Shown piece after piece: positions 1 to 11,125 of a DNA stretch of 26,581 bases; within the stretch, counting starts at the first letter, position 1; every line of letters begins with the position of its first letter. Origin of the DNA: Nemertoderma westbladi (taxonomy: Eukaryota > Xenacoelomorpha > Nemertodermatida > Nemertodermatidae); NCBI GenBank assembly GCA_032718475.1, contig JAUCBJ010005602.1, positions 1 to 26,581 on the forward strand, written 5' to 3'. The notes under the pieces were generated by a model, which ran no database searches, was not told where the DNA came from, and saw nothing but the letters and a program-made list of their open reading frames with translations. Both the position numbers and the translations under genes were made by a program.

Positions 1-40
1 AGTGAATAGGAAATACGTGAAAGAATATGAATCATAGGGT

Positions 41-61
41 TGTGTGTGTGTGCGTGTGTGT
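41..61. repeat. TG dinucleotide microsatellite
   Basis: A run of TG dinucleotides with one interrupting C. It is a simple repeat with no coding potential. The 300 bases that follow contain an 80-codon open frame with no recognisable domain, so no gene is called there. Confidence 0.9.
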
Positions 62-380
62 AATAATCAATAATTATTATAATAAAAAACGCACAGTATA
101 ATGTTAGCGGTGGAAGCCTTTCAATATGGCACAGATGCTGCGGGATCGGTTAGCTTGAGTAACTACTATGGAAATGTTGTTCGTATACGTGTAGCTGGAA
201 CGTGGCGGAATTTCAACACGTATCATAATAGCGTTGGACTACTGGTAGGCTGCTTGGTTGGTTGGATTAATTTGTTTGGCGACAGCCATCGAGGAGTAGC
301 CGTGGCTAGCGGTGGTGGTGGTGAGTTGGCAATCGATATATAATATAATAGCGTAGTGGGGGCTAGCCATGAGTTGAGAA

Positions 381-543
381 GTTAGGTTACGCGAAGATGA
401 ATATGCGATGGTTGGTTGATGCAACAACGCGAATCAATACTCGCGGGTGGTAACAGTTGTCGAGTAAGGCAGGCATCGCGAGGTTAGGCTACGCGTAGGT
501 GATAAGCAACGATTGGTTGAAGGCAACGACGCGAATCAATATT
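381..543. repeat. Diverged tandem duplication, period about 102 bp
   Basis: Two related segments, about 381-441 and 483-543, share the words GTTAGG(T/C)TACGCG, GATTGGTTGA-like sequence and AC(A/G)ACGCGAATCAATA in the same order and spacing. They have diverged by many substitutions, so the duplication is old. No coding function is seen. Confidence 0.6.
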
Positions 544-3309
544 GATGGTGACAGATGGTCATTAAACACCACGATTTAGCACCGGAATTTGGCATTTTTT
601 AATTGCCTCCGAGATGTGGCCCGTAGCCCAGGCTAGGGAGGAGTGGGTGGAGGGCTACTACTTCCGACACTTACTCTCCAAATACTACAGTATTGTAAAA
701 GTACAAAGAAATAGTTGCATAACATTCTGCGATATAGCGAGATCAAACGTAAATGAACGTATTATAAAGAAAAGTAATGGCAGAAGGCCGAAAATCAAGT
801 AAAGTGTTATTTTATATGCTTATAAAAATACATTATTCTCCATTCTTCAATAATATAACATGATAATAAGTAAAAATAAAGGTAGATTAAATAAAGGCCC
901 ATTTAAAATAAAAGCACTAATGAAAGACGAATCTAAAAATATATTTTAAAGTAAAACCTCAAGAGATTGGATCCATTATCCCCACATGTTTTATCCCGTC
1001 GGGAACTAACTCCTGACATTCTCCCATGACAGGGCGTCACCCACAATAATTTCTTCTTGAAAAGGAAATCACAGAGTTTCTGTCATTTCCACAAAACGAA
1101 TCGGAAAGGTTTTGTTCTTCACATGTTATTAGCCGACCAGTTAGCCCTGCGCTGCAAGGCACCGAGCTAATTTAATTTCAGTTTATTGTCAATGGGTCGG
1201 AGAGAGGGTCCGTCTAATGATATTTGCTCCGGTCCACCCGCCGATGCCCAAGGATGTGTAAGTGATTGACATCGTGGAAAATATGATTAGCATGAAGCCG
1301 GCACGAAGAATAGGAAGCTCGGAACAATTACAGGTCGACTTGTCAGGTTAAACACACGAGGTATGAAACCTAATTACTCCAGGGCCCGTGAGCTGGGGTT
1401 AAAAGGCTACAAATTGGTTTACTCCTGGTGGCACACACACCAAGGACCAACATTAATAACAAGTCGTTATTACAACATGTTCTTGGTCATATAGATAGTC
1501 CTGGTAAATGATTCCTGGTGATTGTTTTACTGAAAACAACCTGTTTTAATGAATTTTTTAATTTAATTTTTTTTGTCTTTTCAATCGTCTAAAATAGATA
1601 TGAAAAACAATTTTACACCAACATAAAGACCTAGACTTCTTTCGTGCGAGTTTAATATTAAAAAAAAACTTAAAATATCATTTTCGGTAAGTGTAGATTC
1701 CAAAATGTAAACAAAAAATAAAATGTGCTGGTATTGTAAATATGCATGCATTTAAAAATCAGAACACTCGGACTCTATCACTCGAATCATCACCATCGAA
1801 ACCGAAAACTTGGGAGTTGACGACATCGTCCGGATAATAAGAACAGGGCTAGGGTGTCCTCGCGCACAGAGATAGTTGCTGCTCACATCACAGGGTATAT
1901 GATAGTAATGATATAATATAATATACGACAAGCCGAATCATGGGGCAGCTGAAGTAATAGTTGGTCGGTAGGTTGTACGTATTCATCGTTTCATCGTTTT
2001 CACGTTGCCATCAGATATATTTATATTTAGTAGGAATAACAACCCAGAGTTAATGACGTTTTACTAAAAAAATAAATTGTTTTTCTATAGGCATCAATCT
2101 CAGTGGCGCAATGATAAAAGCTGCAACTTTAATAACAAACTCTGAGCCAATCTCCCTACCCTCATTAATATTGCATTTTTAATATAAATAAATATGGTCA
2201 CACTTTGGTTTCTTCTTAATAGAAAACCAGAGTGGATACTCTAAATAACCTGTCAATAAATCTATAAGTTATAATTGCTGTTTTATAAGTTGGGATGGGA
2301 GAGGTAATTTTCTTGACCAAATACTAATTAATTATAGACGAATCCTATTCAATGGCTTGCGGTTGTCTTATTTCCGCTCCAAAGAAATTACTCAATCTAA
2401 TAAAATATTTATATTCTGAAGGAGCAGGTTCTTGGCCCATCGCGGTTTGCGCGCGGCTTGTGGCGCCCCTGGGGTGCTCATGTGGACACGGGCAGCGAAT
2501 TAAAATTTAAACCCCGGTTTCAATGCCCATTCACTGTTAGTTTTGCCGCCTAGCGAGGCGACCAAATCTCGCGGATTAAGTATCGAGCGTAGGTAAACGG
2601 CGTCCCAGAGCCCTCTTGAAACCGTCAGTTCTACATTTAGGTAATTGAAGTCCAATAGTCAAGATTGTGGGTCGCGTCGACCGGCACAATCCGCAGGTTG
2701 CAACCTACCGCAACCTTACAGTCCTACAACGCCACAATCCAGAGCAATTGTTCACACACAATGCCGAATAAGGATGCTGTTATCTATTTTTTCAGGCCAG
2801 GCAGCGATTAAATCTCCTTCCAAAGATGGGTTTGGAAAATTACAAGTGGTTAGTGAAGGGCGCGCCGCTAGAATACTAACTTACTACGGCTTGGCTATAT
2901 TATATTTCTTCCCTCTCTGGGTGGTGGTAGAATCCACTCTCGATATGGTCACACAAATACGGGGGGTTACTTACAAACAATCACAGTAATCACACTGACG
3001 TGGCGCGGGTGGGTGGGGTGGATGCTGAATTGTTGTTGAAAGGAATGATAATGCAGGACTGTACATTACAAGCCGTAAAAACAACACATAAAAATTACGG
3101 CAATATTTGAAATACAAACAAACATATTTTCATAAAAGCAGTACAATAGTAATTGCAGTAGTATAAATTGTATTTGCAAAGTTACGCTTCAAAATTATAT
3201 TGATAAATTATTAAAATAAAGTTTTATTTTAATCTAACTCAATTTAATAGTTATACCTCCTATACACTAATCTTATTTATGATTTATATATTTACCTTAT
3301 TGAAGTTTC
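544..3309. other. No confident gene; mostly AT-rich non-coding sequence
   Basis: No open frame here shows a recognisable domain. Two stretches are less AT-rich and of higher complexity than their surroundings: about 960-1460, which contains several TAAT/ATTA homeodomain-type words and no repeats, and about 2420-2860, which is locally GC-rich. Either could be regulatory or contain short exons, but nothing proves it. A pyrimidine tract ending in CAG at 2795 followed by a 27-codon open frame is discussed as a finding. The remaining exons of the minus-strand LRR gene would be expected in this direction, but none was recognised. Confidence 0.5.
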
Positions 3310-6300
3310 ATACTAACATTCTAACTCAGTATTACTAACCCAGGGCTGTTATACTAACCTTCTAACTCAGTATTACTAACCCAGGGCTGTTATACTAACC
3401 TTCTAACTCAGTATTACTAACCCAGGGCTGTTATACTAACCTTCTAACTCAGTATTACTAACCCAGGGCTGTTATACTAACCTTCTAACTCAGTATTACT
3501 AACCCAGGGCTGTTATACTAACCTTCTAACTCAGTATTACTAACCCAGGGCTGTCATACTAACCTTCTAACTCAGTATTACTAACCCAGGGCTGTCATAC
3601 TAACCTTCTAACTCAGTATCAATAACCCAGGGCTATACTAACCTTCTAACTCAGTATTACTAACCCAGGGTTGTTATACTAACCTTCTAACTCAGTATTA
3701 CTAACCCAGGGCTGTTATACTGACCTTCTAACTCAGTATTACTAACCCAGGGCTGTTATACTAACGTTCTAACTCAGTATTACTAACCCAGGGCTGTTAT
3801 ACTAACCTTCTAACTCAGTATTACTAACCCAGGGCTGTTATACTGACCTTCTAACTCAGTATTACTAACCCAGGGTTGTTATACTAACCTTCTAACTCAG
3901 TATTACTAACCCAGGGCTGTTATACTAACCTTCTAACTCAGTATTACTAACCCAGGGCTGTTATACTAACCTTCTAACTCAGTATTACTAACCCAGGGCT
4001 GTCATACTAACCTTCTAACTCAGTATTACTAACCCAGGGCTGTCATACTAACCTTCTAACTCAGTATTACTAACCCAGGGCTGTCATACTAACCTTCTAA
4101 CTCAGTATTACTAACCCAGGGCTGTCATACTAACCTTCTAACTCAGTATCAATAACCCAGGGCTATACTAACCTTCTAACTCAGTATTACTAACCCAGGG
4201 TTGTTATACTAACCTTCTAACTCAGTATTACTAACCCAGGGCTGTTATACTGACCTTCTAACTCAGTATTACTAACCCAGGGCTGTTATACTAACCTTCT
4301 AACTCAGTATTACTAACCCAGGGCTGTTATACTAACCTTCTAACTCAGTATTACTAACCCAGGGCTGTTATACTGACCTTCTAACTCAGTATTACTAACC
4401 CAGGGTTGTTATACTAACCTTCTAACTCAGTATTACTAACCCAGGGCTGTTATACTAACCTTCTAACTCAGTATTACTAACCCAGGGTTGTTATACTAAC
4501 CTTCTAACTCAGTATTACTAACCCAGGGTTGTTATACTAACCTTCTAACTCAGTATTACTAACCCAGGGCTGTTATACTAACCTTCTAACTCAGTATTAC
4601 TAACCCAGGGCTGTTATACTAACCTTCTAACTCAGTATTACTAACCCAGGGCTGTTATACTAACCTTCTAACTCAGTATTACTAACCCAGGGCTGTCATA
4701 CTAACCTTCTAACTCAGTATTACTAACCCAGGGCTGTCATACTAACCTTCTAACTCAGTATCAATAACCCAGGGCTATACTAACCTTCTAACTCAGTATT
4801 ACTAACCCAGGGTTGTTATACTAACCTTCTAACTCAGTATTATTACTAACCCAGGGCTGTTATACTGACCTTCTAACTCAGTATTACTAACCCAGGGCTG
4901 TTATACTAACCTTCTAACTCAGTATTACTAACCCAGGGCTGTCATACTAACCTTCTAACTCAGTATTACTAACCCAGGGCTGCCATACTAACCTTCTAAC
5001 TCAGTATCAATAACCCAGGGCTATACTAACCTTCTAACTCAGTATTACTAACCCAGGGTTGTTATACTAACCTTCTAACTCAGTATTACTAACCCAGGGC
5101 TGTTATACTGACCTTCTAACTCAGTATTACTAACCCAGGGCTGTTATACTAACCTTCTAACTCAGTATTACTAACCCAGGGCTGTCATACTAACCTTCTA
5201 ACTCAGTATCAATAACCCAGGGCTATACTAACCTTCTAACTCAGTATTACTAACCCAGGGTTGTTATACTAACCTTCTAACTCAGTATTACTAACCCAGG
5301 GCTGTTATACTAACCTTCTAACTCAGTATTACTAACCCAGGGCTGTTATACTGACCTTCTAACTCAGTATTACTAACCCAGGGTTGTTATACTAACCTTC
5401 TAACTCATTATTACTAACCCAGGGCTGTTATACTAACCTTCTAACTCAGTATTACTAACCCAGGGCTGTTATATTAACCTTCTAACTCAGTATTACTAAC
5501 CCAGGGCTGTTATACTAGCCTTCTAACTCAGTATTACTAACCCAGGGCTGTTATACTAACCTTCTAACTCAGTATTACTAACCCAGGGCTGTTATACTAA
5601 CCTTCTAACTCAGTATTACTAACCCAGGGTTGTTATACTAACCTTCTAACTCATTATTACTAACCCAGGGCTGTTATACTAACCTTCTAACTCAATATTA
5701 CTAACCCAGGGTTGTTATACTAACCTTCTAACTCATTATTACTAACCCAGGGCTGTTATACTAACCTTCTAACTCAGTATTACTAACCCAGGGCTGTTAT
5801 ACTAACCTTCTAACTCAGTATTACTAACCCAGAGCTGTTATACTAACCTTCTAACTCAGTAATACTAACCCAGGGCTGTTATACTAACCTTCTAACTCAG
5901 TATTACTAACCCAGGGCTGTTATACTAACCTTCTAACTCAGTATTACTAACCCAGGGTTGTTATACTAACCTTCTAACTCATTATTACTAACCCAGGGAT
6001 GTTATACTAGCCTTCTAACTCAGTATTACTAACCCAGGGCTGTTATACTAACCTTCTAACTCAGTATTACTAACCCAGGGTTGTTATACTAACCTTCTAA
6101 CTCATTATTACTAACCCAGGGCTGTTATACTAACCTTCTAACTCAGTATTACTAACCCAGGGCTGTTATACTAACCTTCTAACTCAGTTATACTAACCCA
6201 GGGCTGTTATACTAACCTTCTAACTCAGTATTACTAACCCAGGGTTGTTATACTAACCTTCTAACTCAGTATTACTAACCCAGGGCTGTTATACTAACCT

Positions 6301-6966
6301 TCTAACTCAGTATTACTAACCCAGGGCTGTTATACTAACCTTCTAACTCAGTATTACTAACCCAGGGCTGTTATACTAACCTTCTAACTCAGTATCAATA
6401 ACCCAGGGCTGTTATACTAACCTTCTAACTCAGTATTACTAACCCAGGGCTGTTATACTAACCTTCTAACTCAGTATTACTAACCCAGGGCTGTTATACT
6501 AACCTTCTAACTCAGTATTACTATCTCAAGGCTGTTATACTGACCTTCTAACTCATTATTACTAACCCAGGGCTGTTATACTAACCTTCTAACTCAGTAT
6601 TACTAACCCAGGGCTGTTATACTAACCTTCTAACTCAGTATTACTAACCCAGGGCTGTCATACTAACCTTCTAACTCAGTATTACTAACCCAGGGCTGTT
6701 ATACTAACCTTCTAACTCAGTATTACTATCTCAAGGCTGTTATACTAACCTTCTAACTCAGTATTACTAACCCAGGGCTGTTATACTAACCTTCTAACTC
6801 AGTATTACTAACCCAGGGCTGTTATACTAACCTTCTAACTCAGTATTACTAACCCAGGGCTGTTATACTAACCTTCTAACTCAGTATCAATAACCCAGGG
6901 CTGTTATACTAACCTTCTAACTCAGTATTACTAACCCAGGGCTGTTATTCTAACCTTCTAACTCAG
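3310..6966. repeat. 41-bp minisatellite array, about 89 copies
   Basis: A near-perfect tandem array with a 41-bp unit built from the words TTCTAACTCAG, TATTACTAACCCAG, GGCTGTTATACTAACC. Variants include TTGTTAT for CTGTTAT, CTGTCAT, ATACTGACC for ATACTAACC, and a 38-bp form carrying TCAATAACCCAGGGCTATAC (about 3614, 4144, 4756, 5003 and 5204). The variants occur in a repeated order, so blocks of units were duplicated together. The right end merges with the coding exon of the LRR gene: the exon's last bases, CTGAGTTAGAAG on the minus strand, and the adjoining splice donor are part of every unit. The array therefore occupies the start of that gene's intron. Confidence 0.97.
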
Positions 6967-7564
6967 TGAGACTGCAGTTATTCATTGTAAACGAGTCCAA
7001 TTCTATCTGGCCCTTAAACACTCCGTTCCCATAGAACACAACGGGGGTGTTGCTCACCACGAAGCTACGAAGACTCAGTTTCCCCAAAGTGCCGGAATTG
7101 AGTTCCAACCTTGGGATCTTTAGGTTGGCTATCTGGAGGGTTTCCAGCCCTCCGGAATGGTGGAGCCGGCGTATAGCGTGGAAGGGAAACTCGCCAATTG
7201 TCTCAACACCGATAAACGTTAAATGACTCACGAAGCGGTGGAGTTGTTTACCGTAGAACGCAGAAGAGGCAGTGTGGTTGAGAGTAACGTCTCGAAACGA
7301 CAAACTCTCCAGATTCAATAAACCGCGATTCACTAGGAAGTTATCTTCCAAACTCTGGATGTTGTAGTTGTATAGGAGGAGAGTTTTGGTGTTTCGGGGG
7401 AATGTTTCGGGCAATGACTGTAGTTTGTCTTGGTATTCGGAGACGTCTCTACCGCACGTGACTTCGTCTATGATACAGCTGCAATGCTTGGGACAGGCGA
7501 CCCGGCCAGCTTTAGCTACAGTGAGCCAAACGAACAACACAAGCCCGGTTAAACGGATTGACAT
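6955..7564 (-). CDS. Secreted leucine-rich-repeat protein, first coding exon
   Basis: The minus-strand frame starts at an ATG with A at -3 and encodes 203 complete codons before the donor. Residues 1-19 form a signal peptide (hydrophobic GLVLFVWLTVAKAG). Cysteines 24, 28, 30 and 37 fit the LRR N-terminal cap pattern C-x3-C-x-C-x6-C. Several irregular leucine-rich repeats follow to residue 203, with sequons at N96 (NHT) and N196 (NCS). The protein is therefore extracellular or a membrane-anchored ectodomain; such proteins usually act in adhesion, signalling or immune recognition, but the ligand is unknown. The frame would stop six bases into the intron, but AAG|GTTAG at 6955/6954 is a good splice donor, so this is exon 1 of a longer gene. 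The intron begins with the 41-bp array. Downstream exons were not found. Confidence 0.8.
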
Positions 7565-7632
7565 GTTTAAAAGTGAAAGTAAATGGTGTGTGAGTGTGGT
7601 ATTGAAAGTTTGATATTAATCTGAAAGTCTAG

Positions 7633-7641
7633 CTTTTTATA
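7633..7641 (-). promoter_or_regulatory. Candidate TATA box for the LRR gene
   Basis: The minus strand reads TATAAAAAG, about 70 bases upstream of the LRR start codon. A candidate initiator, TATCAAACT with its A at 7612, lies about 29 bases downstream, which is normal TATA-to-start spacing. This would give a 5' leader of roughly 48 bases. It is based on motif and spacing only. Confidence 0.4.
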
Positions 7642-7649
7642 CTTTGACG

Positions 7650-9344
7650 ATATCCGTTTAATGTTTCAACACGCATCTATTATCGTCTATAAATAATGAA
7701 ATAAAATATGTAGTTAATAATAAATTTATTATTAGAAATTAATCAAAAATTAATTATTCGTACAATATTAATATTTTATATACTTTCAATTCAGCATAAA
7801 TTTCGGAATTCTGACAAACATTTGAAAACAATAATATTCTCGAGTCTGAGTATAAGTATAATTTCGTGGTGTTTATATATCATAATATAAAAATTACTTG
7901 AAACTCCAACCCCTTTTTTATGTTAATAACTAAGTTAGATTTTTGCAGTCACTATAATCTTCACATTGAAAGGAGAGAAATAAATGCGGAATCGAATAGA
8001 TTATTACTAACCAGCGCAACAACTGGTGCAGTTAAAGGCGGTCGCCAGCCTGTTGTAATTGTTTTATTGAACGAAATATTTCTCAATGCACAATTAATGG
8101 ATAATTACTTAATAGTTACAAGAAGAATAACATTGATCGCGACCATGTGCAGAAAAGGCGTGTAATCGTTAGGATGGCCATGCTGGCCTCAACTCGCATA
8201 TTGTTACGGAACCGCAGTACCAACGCCAGTCACTGCCGCGTTGGTACCAATAGCTCCCGAGCATGTGCCTTTAATAAGGAACCATGGAAGTTACACGTTG
8301 CAGTAATTATTAGTCAAATTGAAATCAATAAATACACCGACCCTCCATTAAAGGCTGACTTGCAATATATTACTATTTTTGTAGATTCAGTTTTGATTTG
8401 AAAAATTGAGATATTATAATAATAATTCGGTTGCAACATGGACTATATACTAGATAACTTTATGAGGTCCAAATCCCACTGAAGCAACCTGTCTAAAGCA
8501 ACCCGTAAAAGTTATTTTGAAGATGTTATGATTGCTTCTTGAATATGCAATGCACTTAGGCTTTTGTGAAAACATATTAATTTATAAGTAAAATAAAGAA
8601 CTTTAGCTAAATTCAAAGAATCCACCTCATTATTCATTTTGTACTACTGTATAGTAATTAAATTGTGTTTTATCAAATTCTATTATTTTTACAAATACCA
8701 TATTTAACTACCGGTATATCAATTCTGTCGACAGCGCTCACCCACATTAAATATTTCAAAAATAAATAAATACCACTTTAAAAAACCCAATAAGCCAGTT
8801 GCATATTTGGTTACGCATATGCGAGTAATTGACTTTTCAAACTAATAAATACCACTTTCCCAATAACAAATAAGTCACTTGCCCAGTAAGTAGTAAAAAT
8901 TCTCATTAAAATTTAAAATTAATTTTATTCTCCATGTGCAATCTGGTCCAGATTTCTATAATGATTCGGCTGATCCTGATATACCAAAATCTGATATAAT
9001 TGATTGAGCGACTGTCTCATTGGCCAATGACCTGTTGGGAATTTGACAGTTTATTTTAAGAACTAAAAATTGAAGACAAAACCGCATACATACCGAGATG
9101 TATTTCGTAAGTTTCAGTTGCAGATTTGCTATAGAATAGCCTACATGGGAATAATTCGATTCGGATATTAATTAACAATACACTCGGAATCCCATATTTA
9201 TATGAAAATAAATAATATTTTAGATTATTTTAGAAAGTAAACAAGGTAAATTTTATAGGATTATAGCTTCTCGCCGCATGACATTAAGATTTTTTTAAGA
9301 ATTGAAATTAAGAAATTGACCCAAAGTCAAAAAGAAAAAGAGCA
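7650..9344. other. AT-rich intergenic stretch, no gene seen
   Basis: Two overlapping open frames around 7920-8401 show no domain and are probably chance. A hairpin is at 8217-8247. Near 8764-8890 a segment containing AATAAATACCACTTT and a following CAATAAG/AAATAAG...TTGC stretch occurs twice, about 78 bases apart, as a diverged tandem duplication. The rest shows no structure I could recognise. Confidence 0.5.
8217..8247. repeat. Perfect 10-bp stem hairpin
   Basis: GTACCAACGC (8217-8226) pairs with GCGTTGGTAC (8238-8247) around an 11-base loop that could itself pair CAGT with ACTG. It is GC-richer than its surroundings. The function is unknown; it may be the centre of an old palindromic element. 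Confidence 0.7.
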
Positions 9345-9350
9345 GTCGTT

Positions 9351-9434
9351 TTTGCGTCGTTTTTCCCCTGGAGAGTGGAGAGGGATGCATTTTGATTGCT
9401 TCAAAAGTCCCCCCCCCCCCCCCTCCCCCCTCTT
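9351..9434 (-). mobile_element. Fragment related to the poly-G MITE at 24.8 kb
   Basis: Read on the minus strand, a G-rich tract is followed by GGGACTTTTG, a GCATCCCTCTCC word and AGGGGAAAAACGACGCAAA. The same words occur in the same order in the left end of the element at 24811-25124. No second end or target duplication was found here, so this is probably a single surviving end of a related element. Confidence 0.5.
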
Positions 9435-9859
9435 TGATATTTATTAGTATTACTATTTTGCGGAATAATAATTATATTATGAACTCACCGTTTATTCGTA
9501 TACGACGATTAGTCGTTCCACATCAGATTCATTAGAGGGATTCCATCGTTAAAAATAACAACAAAACTGTAACAATAAAACTTTTATAAATACTGAAGTG
9601 CTACCAAAGGATACTATGGTATTAGTAGTCCCACCTATTCCATGATATGCATTGAATAATGAAGACCAGTGATTGGTTCACATTTCTGAGATTCCTATAA
9701 ATTAATAGGGATCTGTCCATGTTCTGATTGGCTGCCCGCCACAGAGCACCAATCTAGTAGAATAATTTGGAAGCTGAAGTTACGTTAGTTACTTACTTAC
9801 TTAATTATTTATTACAACATATTTTTAACATATATTTTTGTGCCGCAGATTCCAACCGG

Positions 9860-11116
9860 CAGTGGCGGAAATCCTGGGGGGGAGAGGGGGACATTGTCCC
9901 CCCCACTTTTTAGAATCGGTGCTAATGTCCCCTCCAAAATTAGTAAAGTCAGTCCATCAATGAGACCCATTGATCCATTATTGGTTAAAATTAATTAACG
10001 CAGTATTTACCTACATAAAAATACAATACATTTTGCAATACACAAAATACATTTTACATTGTAAAATTGGACCTCCAAAAATGAAAGACCTGTATTATTT
10101 GTATAATAATGACATTCTAACCACATTTAAATAGTAAATGTATTTGGATATGTTTTCAACGCTATTGATGCGATTTCAAGTTTGCAAGCAGCTTTCTCAT
10201 ATATCTTTTCTCAAACTCAAGTTATTAGCCAAAATGTAAGAGCTAGTCTTTTTTTGAGAGGCCTTCGAGCAGGACGCTAATTTCAATCGAATAAGGCCCT
10301 TTTCACCAAAAAGGCTCCCAAGGTGCAGATATAAATTAATAAAATTGGCAAATGGTTGTACAGTATAAATATGCTACATATAAATGCTGCAATGCTGTAG
10401 GCCTATATGTTACAGTATATTTTTAGCTATGATAAAAAATTTAGTTGAATTTCAAACGAAATGATAAAAAATTATTTGACAAAGTCATAGTCGAACAAAG
10501 AAAGAAGATATTATCTAAATTAAAGGTAAACTTTGCATTTTCTTAAACTTTATTAGACCCATCGCAGAGAATGTATTTTTTTCTCGAAAAACTATATTTC
10601 TCGAAATCAGTTAATGAAATTAGTTGAAATTTGGAACAGAGCTATCAAGCAATCTTAGCTAAAAATGCTTCATGGGGCCATTTGAGAGCGAAAAGGCCCC
10701 AAAACGGCCCTTTTTGGGGCCTTTTTGTTTATAAAATGGCCACAGCTAAATTTCTGCCATAATTGCTCGATAGCATTGGATGCAACCATGAAATAAACCG
10801 ATTCACCAAATTTGAACTCAATAACAGCAATATTCAGATATTGTTCAAGAAGTAGGCCTACCTTTTTTGGCAAATAGGCCATTTGGCCGCTAAAGTGCTA
10901 TCATGGTGACTTTTTTTTTAAAGAATTTGAATTGTCCATTCCTAAACTTTTCACTAAATTTTAGGCTGCGGAAACATCACAATGAGAAGTAGTTGTATTT
11001 GTGATCATTCGCTACCACACCTCCCCCCCCCCCATCCCCTGTAAATTCAAGTTAGTAAAAAAAAAGTTAATTCTCTTTCTGTCCCCCCCACTATCAAATA
11101 CAGATCTCCGCCACTG
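9860..11116. mobile_element. Non-autonomous hAT-like DNA transposon
   Basis: The ends are terminal inverted repeats: CAGTGGCGGA at the left and TCCGCCACTG at the right, each followed inward by C- or G-rich sequence including TGTCCCCCCCACT. This is a common layout of invertebrate hAT elements. CAACCGG flanks both ends (9853-9859 and 11119-11125), with two extra bases before the right copy, close to the 8-bp duplication expected for hAT. The 1.26-kb interior has no transposase frame; a 70-codon minus-strand frame at 10670-10882 has no recognisable domain. The element would have been moved by a transposase supplied elsewhere. Confidence 0.75.
10691..10725. repeat. Perfect 14-bp hairpin inside the hAT-like element
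   Basis: AAAAGGCCCCAAAA pairs exactly with TTTTGGGGCCTTTT across a 7-base loop. Pairing continues imperfectly outward: GAGCTATCAAGCAAT near 10640 resembles the reverse complement of ATTGCTCGATAGCAT near 10763. This makes an internal foldback of roughly 200 bp within the transposon. Confidence 0.75.
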
Positions 11117-11125
11117 CGCAACCGG

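Noticed and set aside
101-343. 80-codon frame near the left edge
   Set aside because: No domain, repetitive glycine/valine composition, and an overlapping opposite frame. It is probably chance.
2645-2989. 114-codon frame on the plus strand
   Set aside because: It begins at a non-ATG codon, has no recognisable domain and passes through an acceptor-like site. Coding status is unsupported.
3310-6966. CRISPR-like regular repeats
   Set aside because: The repeats are directly tandem with no unique spacers, and the context is eukaryotic. It is a minisatellite.
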